Source of the DNA: Nonomuraea wenchangensis
GTDB taxonomy: Bacteria > Actinomycetota > Actinomycetes > Streptosporangiales > Streptosporangiaceae
Direction of reading: 5' to 3'
Assembly (NCBI RefSeq): GCF_900111685.1
Contig: NZ_FOHX01000024.1
Location: 62,001-126,000 of the forward strand
DNA: 64,000 nucleotides
The notes under the pieces were generated by a model. The model worked only from the letters and a program-made list of their open reading frames with translations, made no database searches and was not told where the DNA came from. Of the stretch, positions 58,903 to 64,000 are shown piece by piece (position 1 is the stretch's first letter; the number at the start of each line of letters is the position of its first letter). A program made the position numbers and the translations under genes.

Positions 58903-59649
58903 TTATCCAGATTCCGGCAGCAGCGCGGCCGTCTCCGCGTACGTCGGGACGCGGGGCGCGGGCCTGCCCTCGGCGGCGAGCGCCGCCGCCAGCGCCCCCT
59001 GGAGCGCGGCCCGGTAGAGCAGCGAGCCCGTGCTCACCCGGGCCACCCCGGCCGCGGCGAGCTCGGCCATCGTGGGGCCGTCCGGCTGGAGGAGCACGTT
59101 GAGCGGCAGCGGAGTGGCCGCCGCCACCTCGGCGATCGTGTCCAGTCCTGTCAGGCCGGGCACGAAGACGCCGTCGGCGTGCGCGTACGCCCGCACCCGC
59201 TCCAGCGTGTCACCCGTCCGCAGCCAGCAGGTGTCGGTACGGGCGTTGACGAACACGCCGTGCCCCTTGGCCGCCCCGATGATCTCCTGGTGCAGCCCGA
59301 TCGGGCGCAGGGTCCCGTCCGGCCGGCCGTCCTCGATGTTCACGCCCGCCACGCCCAGCGCGGCCAGGCCAGCCACCAGGTCCGACACCTCGGCCGGGTC
59401 GTCGCTGAAGCCGCCCTCGATGTCCACGGTGACGAGCACGCCGAGGCCACTGATCGTCTCGGCCAGCTCGACGGTCTCGGCGCGGGTGACGCCGGCCGCG
59501 TCCGGCCTGCCGTGCACGGCCGCCACGCCGAGGCTCGTGGTGCCGATCGCCGGGAAGCCCAGCGCGGCCAGGGCGGCGGCCGAGCCGTAGTCCCACGCGT
59601 TCGGCAGCAGGAACGGCTCGCCGGGGCGGTGCAGGTCGCGGAAGCTCAC
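58903..59649 (-). CDS. Isocitrate lyase/PEP mutase family protein
   Basis: A 248-residue TIM barrel of the ICL/PEPM superfamily, with metal- and phosphate-binding type segments LLPNAWDYGSAAALAALGF, VTVDIEGGFSDDP, VNIEDGRP and VNARTDTCWL. The true PEP mutase motif (EDKxxxxxNS) is absent; the segment reads NIEDGRPDGTLRPIG, so phosphonate synthesis is not supported. It could be a carbon-carbon lyase for a 2-methylisocitrate- or oxaloacetate-like substrate. It overlaps the P450-like gene by 4 bases. Confidence 0.88.
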   Translation of the reverse strand: MSFRDLHRPGEPFLLPNAWDYGSAAALAALGFPAIGTTSLGVAAVHGRPDAAGVTRAETVELAETISGLGVLVTVDIEGGFSDDPAEVSDLVAGLAALGVAGVNIEDGRPDGTLRPIGLHQEIIGAAKGHGVFVNARTDTCWLRTGDTLERVRAYAHADGVFVPGLTGLDTIAEVAAATPLPLNVLLQPDGPTMAELAAAGVARVSTGSLLYRAALQGALAAALAAEGRPAPRVPTYAETAALLPESG

Positions 59650-60401
59650 GGGCGCTCACCCTCCCGCAGCCCCTCCAGCACGCCGGCGGCCAGCGCGAGC
59701 GCGTACGCGGGCGCCGGACAGGGCCGCACCCCGGCGCCGAACGTCAGATGCGGCGCCTCGCCGCGCGCCGGGTCGAACCGGCCGGGATCGGGGAAGACGT
59801 CCGGGTCGCGGTTGGCGGCCACCAGGTCGAGGGTCACCTCCTCGCCGCTGTGGAGGTCCAGCCTGCGGGTGACCTTGAGCGGCGGATCGTGCCGCAGCGT
59901 CTCGCGCAGCACCGCCTCCACGTCGTCGTGGCCGGCGAGCCGCGGCAGGGCGCCCGCGATCAGCGCCTCGGTGGCGGCGTGCGCCTGGAGCAGCAGGGTG
60001 ACGGCCGGCAGGTCGGCCCGGTCCAGCAGGGCGGCGACGGCGGCGTCCGCCTGCGGGCTCTCCTCGCCCGACAGGTATCCGGCCGCCGCGGCGGCGACCG
60101 GTGCGGTGTCGGCGACGCCGAGCGCGGCCCCGAGCACCCGCGTGGGCACGCCCCGCCAGTCGCCGGGCCGCTCCAGGGTCGCGGTCCTGGCGGCGGCGCG
60201 CAGTCGTACGGGGTCCAGGGCGGCCAGCCGCTCGACGACGCGGCGGCGGCGTTCGGCGTGCTCCGCGCCGGCGCTGAACCGCGAGACGTGGGCGCGCAGC
60301 CAGGCCAGCGTCCCCTCGGGGGCGTCCTGGCGCACGGGCGGCGGCACGTACCGGGGGTCGGCGAGGACCGCCAGGGCTTCGGCGTGACGGGTGATGTGCA
60401 T
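59646..60401 (-). CDS. Short cytochrome P450-like protein
   Basis: A 251-residue protein with P450 C-terminal landmarks: the ExxR helix in VLRETLRHDPP, an NRDPDVFPDPGRFDPARG meander and the haem-cysteine loop LTFGAGVRPCPAP. Normal bacterial P450s have about 400 residues. The N-terminal beta and B-G helix region is reduced, and the I-helix AGxxT motif is only weakly seen (AHAATEAL). Related short P450-like genes occur beside this ICL/PEPM type in actinomycetes. It is the first of a four-gene leftward set. ATG 60401 (MHITRHAEAL) is chosen over the open frame to 60446. Confidence 0.8.
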   Translation of the reverse strand: MHITRHAEALAVLADPRYVPPPVRQDAPEGTLAWLRAHVSRFSAGAEHAERRRRVVERLAALDPVRLRAAARTATLERPGDWRGVPTRVLGAALGVADTAPVAAAAAGYLSGEESPQADAAVAALLDRADLPAVTLLLQAHAATEALIAGALPRLAGHDDVEAVLRETLRHDPPLKVTRRLDLHSGEEVTLDLVAANRDPDVFPDPGRFDPARGEAPHLTFGAGVRPCPAPAYALALAAGVLEGLREGERP

Positions 60402-60479
60402 GCGGTCCACGCTAGGAGCACGATCTTTCGGCGGCGGCCGAAGCATGCCCGCACTCAGGCGGCTGGCCCGGGCGCGTCC

Positions 60480-61166
60480 TCAAGCGGCGAGCCCGGGCGC
60501 GTCCTCGGCGGGCGCGCTCTTGGCGGGCATGGCGGTGGCGGGCGTGGCCGTGGCGCGCGCGGCGAGCCGGCGGCCGGTCGCGGCCACCGCCATCGTCACG
60601 AGGAGCACCATCTCGGCCAGCACCACGGCCCGCTCCATCGGCCCGTAGTAGGCGACCCCGTTGATCAGCGGCGAGGTGACGGTGGCCGGATGCGCGGCCA
60701 GGTAGGCCGCCAGCGTCAGCCCCGAGGCCACGCTCATCGCCCGCACCGCGTTCCAGAGGGCGGCCCCCGCCCGCCCCCTCGCGAACGTCCAGCCGGCGAC
60801 CGGCAGCGCGGTGAACACCACGGCGGCCGACCAGCGGTGGATCTCCCCGGCGAGCGTACCGACCTGGGAGGTGCCGGCATCGGTGGGGAAGACCGCGCTC
60901 AGCATCAGCCCGGCGGCCCCGGCCAGCAGCAGCACCCGGGTGGCCGCGGTGCGCGCCGGGTCGGCCACGGTCAGCCCGTACGCCAGGCTGAGGCACGCCC
61001 CCGCGAGCGCCAGCATCCCGACGAGCACCGGCACCAGCCCGCCCGCGACCAGCGCGTAGTCGCTGATCAGCGGCTGGCCCGGCAGGGTGAGCTCGGCCCA
61101 GGTGAGCGCCGCCGCCGACGCGGCCGTGCCACCGGCCGTCGCCCACAGGCTCCACCGTGGGATCAT
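60480..61166 (-). CDS. DUF998 family membrane protein
   Basis: A 228-residue membrane protein of the DUF998 family with about six helices (for example ISDYALVAGGLVPVLVGMLA and LLLAGAAGLMLSAVFP). The conserved FPTDAGTSQVGTLAGEIHRWSA loop is typical. Function unknown. Its start overlaps the stop of the glycosyltransferase gene by 4 bases, so the two are co-translated. The C-terminal tail is Ala/Pro-rich. Confidence 0.85.
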   Translation of the reverse strand: MIPRWSLWATAGGTAASAAALTWAELTLPGQPLISDYALVAGGLVPVLVGMLALAGACLSLAYGLTVADPARTAATRVLLLAGAAGLMLSAVFPTDAGTSQVGTLAGEIHRWSAAVVFTALPVAGWTFARGRAGAALWNAVRAMSVASGLTLAAYLAAHPATVTSPLINGVAYYGPMERAVVLAEMVLLVTMAVAATGRRLAARATATPATAMPAKSAPAEDAPGLAA

Positions 61167-62374
61167 CGCGCGACCTCATCGTAGATCGCCTCGAACCGGG
61201 CCAGCGACGCCTGGTCGTCGTGGGTGAGGGCGAGCTCCCTGCTGGCCCTGCCGTACCTGGCGCGCAGCTCGTCGTCACCGAGTACGCGGGTCAGGTGGCG
61301 GGCCAGCTCGACCACGTCGCCCGGCTGGAACAGGTGGCCGTTGCAGACCACCAGGTGCGGCAGCGCCATCGCGTCGGCGGCCACCACGGGCAGGCCGGTC
61401 GCCATCGCCTCCAGCGTCGCGATGCTCTGCAGCTCGGCGATGCCGGGCATGGCGAAGACGTCGGCGGCGGCGTACGCCTGCGGCATGTTCTCGTCGGGGA
61501 CGAAGCCGAGGAAGAACACCCGGTCGCCGACCCCGATCCTGGCGGCCAGCCGCTCCAGCTCGGCCCGCTGGTTGCCCTTGCCGACCAGCGCCACCTGGGC
61601 GTCGGTCTCGTTGAGCACGAGCGGCAGCGCCCGGACCAGCTCGTCGATCCGCTTCTCCTCGTCCAGCCGGCCGACGAACAGCACGGTCGGCCGGTCGGGC
61701 AGGCCGAACAGCTTGCGCGCCCACGCCTTGGGCTCGGCGTGCGGGTGGAACCTGCTCAGGTCGATGCCGCAGGACACCGGCTCCACCTCCCGCGCGAACC
61801 CCTGGTCGGCGAGGAGCCGCGCGGCCAGCGGGGTGGGCGTGGTGACGTGGTCGGCCCGGTTGAAGATGCGGCTGAAGTCGCGCCAGGCCAGCCGGCCCGC
61901 CCCTGCCCGAAGCCGGTCGGGGATGTGGGCGAACTGGAAGAGGTTGTCGGGCATGAAGTGGTTGGTGGCCACGACGGGGACGCCGGCGCGCCGGGCGGCG
62001 GCGATGGCGGCCCGGCCGACCACGAAGTGGCCCTGCGTGTGCAGCACGTCCGGGTTGATGTCGGCGACCAGCCGGTCCAGCCGGGCCGGGACGGTGACGC
62101 GCATCGTCGGGTGCACCAGCAGCGGCGCCGAGCGCAGCCGGTGCACGATGACGCCGTCCACGACGTCGGCGCTGGCCGGGCCGTGCTCCGACTGGCAGAC
62201 CACGTGCACCTCGTTGCCGCGCGCGGCGAGGCCGGTGGCCAGGCGGTGGGTGAAGTAGGCGGCGCCGTTGACGTCGGGAGGGTAGGTGTCGGTCGAGATC
62301 AGCACCCGGCGCGGGCGCTCGGGGGCGGGGGCGAGCCGGGCGCGGTCGGTGACGCTGTGCAGGGGCATGGCCAT
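61163..62374 (-). CDS. GT4 family glycosyltransferase
   Basis: A 403-residue retaining glycosyltransferase with a GT-B fold. The N-terminal domain has ISTDTYPPDVNGAAYFTHRL and HTQGHFVVGRAAI. The C-terminal nucleotide-sugar domain has VLFVGRLDEEKRIDELVRAL and the EX7E motif in PGIAELQSIATLEAMATGLP. Close relatives include mannosyl- and glucosyltransferases acting on lipids; the acceptor here is unknown. No membrane segment is seen. It is coupled to the DUF998 gene. Confidence 0.91.
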   Translation of the reverse strand: MAMPLHSVTDRARLAPAPERPRRVLISTDTYPPDVNGAAYFTHRLATGLAARGNEVHVVCQSEHGPASADVVDGVIVHRLRSAPLLVHPTMRVTVPARLDRLVADINPDVLHTQGHFVVGRAAIAAARRAGVPVVATNHFMPDNLFQFAHIPDRLRAGAGRLAWRDFSRIFNRADHVTTPTPLAARLLADQGFAREVEPVSCGIDLSRFHPHAEPKAWARKLFGLPDRPTVLFVGRLDEEKRIDELVRALPLVLNETDAQVALVGKGNQRAELERLAARIGVGDRVFFLGFVPDENMPQAYAAADVFAMPGIAELQSIATLEAMATGLPVVAADAMALPHLVVCNGHLFQPGDVVELARHLTRVLGDDELRARYGRASRELALTHDDQASLARFEAIYDEVAR

Positions 62375-62461
62375 GACGGTGACTCCACAATCGCAAGGGA
62401 ACCCGGCCCGGGAAGGGCCGGAGGGGGAACAGGGGACGACGAGCCGGGGACGGGGGCGGGA

Positions 62462-63274
62462 TCAGGCGAGGTCGTTGCGCGCCTCCAGCGGACTGGTACG
62501 CGCCAGCGCGACGGTGCCGGCGGCGGTCAGCAGGGCGGCGGCGACCGGCGCGGCCCCCGTGGGCAGCGGCTCGCCGAGCAGCAGCGCGCCGAACGCGACC
62601 GCCGTCAGCGGGTCGGCGACCTGCAGCGAGGCGAACGACACGCCGAAGTGGCCGACGGCGTAGGCCCGCTGCAGCATCATCAGCGCGAGCAGCGTGGGCA
62701 CCGGCAGGGCCAGGAGGTACCACCAGTTCCAGCCGCCGTCGACGAGCACCCGCATGAGGGTGGCGGTGGCGCCGTACAGGACGCCGGAGCTGGTGGCCAG
62801 CAGCGCCGCCCGCCAGGCGGGGGAGGCGACCCGCGCGCCGGCCCACAGCAGCACCGCCGCGATCCCGGCCACGCCGAGCAGGACGAGGACGCCGTCCGGG
62901 CCGAGCCGGGTCGGCCCCTCCGACTCAGGGACCATCAGGACGAGCCCGACCAGCCCGGCCGCCACGACCGCCGCCGCGCCCAGCTCCTCGCGGGTGGGCC
63001 GGCGGCCGTGCAGCGCGGCGGCGAGAGGCAGGGCGAACAGCAGGCTCGCCACGCCCATCGGCTGCACCACGGTGAGCGGGCCGAGCCCGAGCGCGACGAT
63101 GTGCAGGCCGCCACCCGCGACAATGGACGCGCCGCCGATCAGCCAGCGCGGCCGGCGCAGCAGGGCGAGGAGCCCCGGCTTCGCCGAGCCGGCGGCCTCG
63201 AACTGCTGAAGGGCGGCGCCGAGCGCGAAGAACAGCGACCCGACCAGGGCGATCGCCGCGGCCAGCACAGTCAT
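62462..63274 (-). CDS. DMT (EamA-like) transporter
   Basis: A 270-residue drug/metabolite transporter-type protein with about nine or ten helices and an internal repeat (VVQPMGVASLLFALPLAAAL, and LQVADPLTAVAFGALLLGEP in the second half). ATG 63274 has AGGAG 5 bases upstream and is preferred over GTG 63280, which touches that site. Substrate unknown. Confidence 0.87.
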   Translation of the reverse strand: MTVLAAAIALVGSLFFALGAALQQFEAAGSAKPGLLALLRRPRWLIGGASIVAGGGLHIVALGLGPLTVVQPMGVASLLFALPLAAALHGRRPTREELGAAAVVAAGLVGLVLMVPESEGPTRLGPDGVLVLLGVAGIAAVLLWAGARVASPAWRAALLATSSGVLYGATATLMRVLVDGGWNWWYLLALPVPTLLALMMLQRAYAVGHFGVSFASLQVADPLTAVAFGALLLGEPLPTGAAPVAAALLTAAGTVALARTSPLEARNDLA

Positions 63275-63311
63275 GCGCACTCCTCTCGAATCGGATGGTC
63301 GCCCGGCAGGG

Positions 63312-63929
63312 TCAAACGGACGTGTCCGCGGGAAGGACTTCCGGGGAAGGCTGGATGGCGCGGCGCTTCCGCGCCCACCGCACGATCTCGACCACCGCCG
63401 TGACGGACACCGCGATGCCGAGGCCCAGCAGCAGGCCCTTGATCGGGTCGTTCTCGAACGCCATCCCGCCGAAGAACCCGATCAGCCCGGAGTAGACCGC
63501 CCACGAGCTCGCCGCGATCGCGTCGAAGAAGGTGAACGAGCGCAGCGGGTGGTGCACCGCGCCCATGGTGAGCGTGGTCGCCGTCCGGCCGCCGGGGATG
63601 TACCTGGCCACGACCAGCACCAGACCGCCCCGCTCCTCCAGCGCGCCGCGCGCCCAGACGAACGCCTTCTTGTCCCGCAGCCGCCCGCCGGACAGGCGCC
63701 CGATCAGGTACGACACGTGGTCGCCCGCGAACGCGCCGAGCGCCGCGACCACCATGACCAGGGCGAGGTTCGTTTCCCCTGACGCGGCGAACACCGCCGC
63801 GGTGATCACCGACGTCTCGGCCGGGACGATGGGGAAGAACCCGTCGAGCACGGCCAGGGCGAACAGCGCCACGTACAGCCAGGGTGACGACATGACCTGT
63901 TGGACCAGGTCGAGGATGGCATGTGACAT
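63312..63929 (-). CDS. DedA family membrane protein
   Basis: A 205-residue DedA/SNARE-associated (VTT) protein. The family is linked to lipid flipping (undecaprenyl phosphate or phosphatidylethanolamine) and membrane homeostasis. Motifs: FFPIVPAETSVITAAVFAA with the conserved acidic residue, FAGDHVSYLIGRLSGG and VARYIPGGRTATTLTMGAVH. It has about five membrane segments and a charged C-terminus. The last 71 bases of the window hold only its upstream region. Confidence 0.92.
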   Translation of the reverse strand: MSHAILDLVQQVMSSPWLYVALFALAVLDGFFPIVPAETSVITAAVFAASGETNLALVMVVAALGAFAGDHVSYLIGRLSGGRLRDKKAFVWARGALEERGGLVLVVARYIPGGRTATTLTMGAVHHPLRSFTFFDAIAASSWAVYSGLIGFFGGMAFENDPIKGLLLGLGIAVSVTAVVEIVRWARKRRAIQPSPEVLPADTSV

Positions 63930-64000
63930 GGGCGTTGACTCCGATCTTCACGGCACACGGACAGCGTCTCGTTACGCGGGGTCCCGGGGCATCGGGGATG

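Noticed and set aside
58903..59649. PEP mutase of a phosphonate pathway
   Set aside because: The PEP mutase motif EDKxxxxxNS is missing, and no phosphonopyruvate decarboxylase or related gene is present.

Overview
The window is chromosomal DNA from a GC-rich actinomycete. Evidence is the very high GC at third codon positions, many GTG and TTG starts, stop/start overlaps (TGATG, ATGA, GTGA) between neighbours, and the order rimM-trmD-rplS-lepB-lepB-rnhB-DUF2469-yraN-comM-dprA-xerC-M23-rpsB-tsf-pyrH-frr-cdsA-rlmN. The xerC gene and the absence of whiG in this interval, plus the large sugar and polyamine loci, suggest a Streptosporangiaceae-type organism (Nonomuraea-like) rather than Streptomyces. 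That placement is inference. No tRNA, rRNA, CRISPR array, IS element or prophage gene was recognised.

Region 1 (1-21.7 kb) is the conserved translation, secretion and cell-envelope block. It starts inside rimM. The part from about 4.4 to 15.8 kb is interrupted by non-conserved DNA: short degenerate tandem arrays (24, 18, 30, 25, 15 and 45 bp periods) lie between genes, inside dprA and at the end of rpsB. This part also holds a sharp GC-skew inversion near 9.3 kb, a 44-nt degenerate copy of dprA, and an inserted MFS transporter/ArsR regulator pair with three inverted-repeat operator candidates.

Region 2 (21.7-25.3 kb) holds a two-gene ABC transporter, a DivIVA-repeat protein, a GNAT acetyltransferase and an AI-2E family permease.

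Region 3 (25.4-40.2 kb) is the most interesting. A leftward inositol-catabolism operon (iolC, a Cgl0159-like aldolase, iolB, iolD) diverges from a rightward eight-gene operon: sugar ABC importer (lipoprotein, two permeases, ATPase), PHP-type phosphoesterase, IolE-like TIM barrel, Gfo/Idh dehydrogenase and GH38 alpha-mannosidase. They share a 174-bp regulatory gap with two perfect palindromes. Together they look like an uptake and degradation system for a mannosylated inositol or similar glycoside.

Region 4 (40.3-41.4 kb) holds a PD-(D/E)XK/Rpn-like hypothetical protein and a tandem duplicate of its C-terminal domain.

Region 5 (41.4-53.5 kb) is an agmatine/guanidino-compound and putrescine locus: PucR regulator, agmatinase-type ureohydrolase, NCS1 permease, cyclase-family hydrolase (probably frameshifted at its end), Lrp/AsnC regulator, gamma-aminobutyraldehyde-type dehydrogenase, a complete polyamine ABC importer (potA, potD, potB, potC order) and a PuuB-like amine oxidase.

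Region 6 (53.6-64 kb) carries a beta-lactamase-like lipoprotein that has lost its SxxK motif. It also has a leftward set of a very short P450, an isocitrate lyase/PEP mutase family protein, an AfsR-type regulator and a 14-TM efflux pump. It ends with a DUF998 protein, a GT4 glycosyltransferase, a DMT transporter and a DedA protein.
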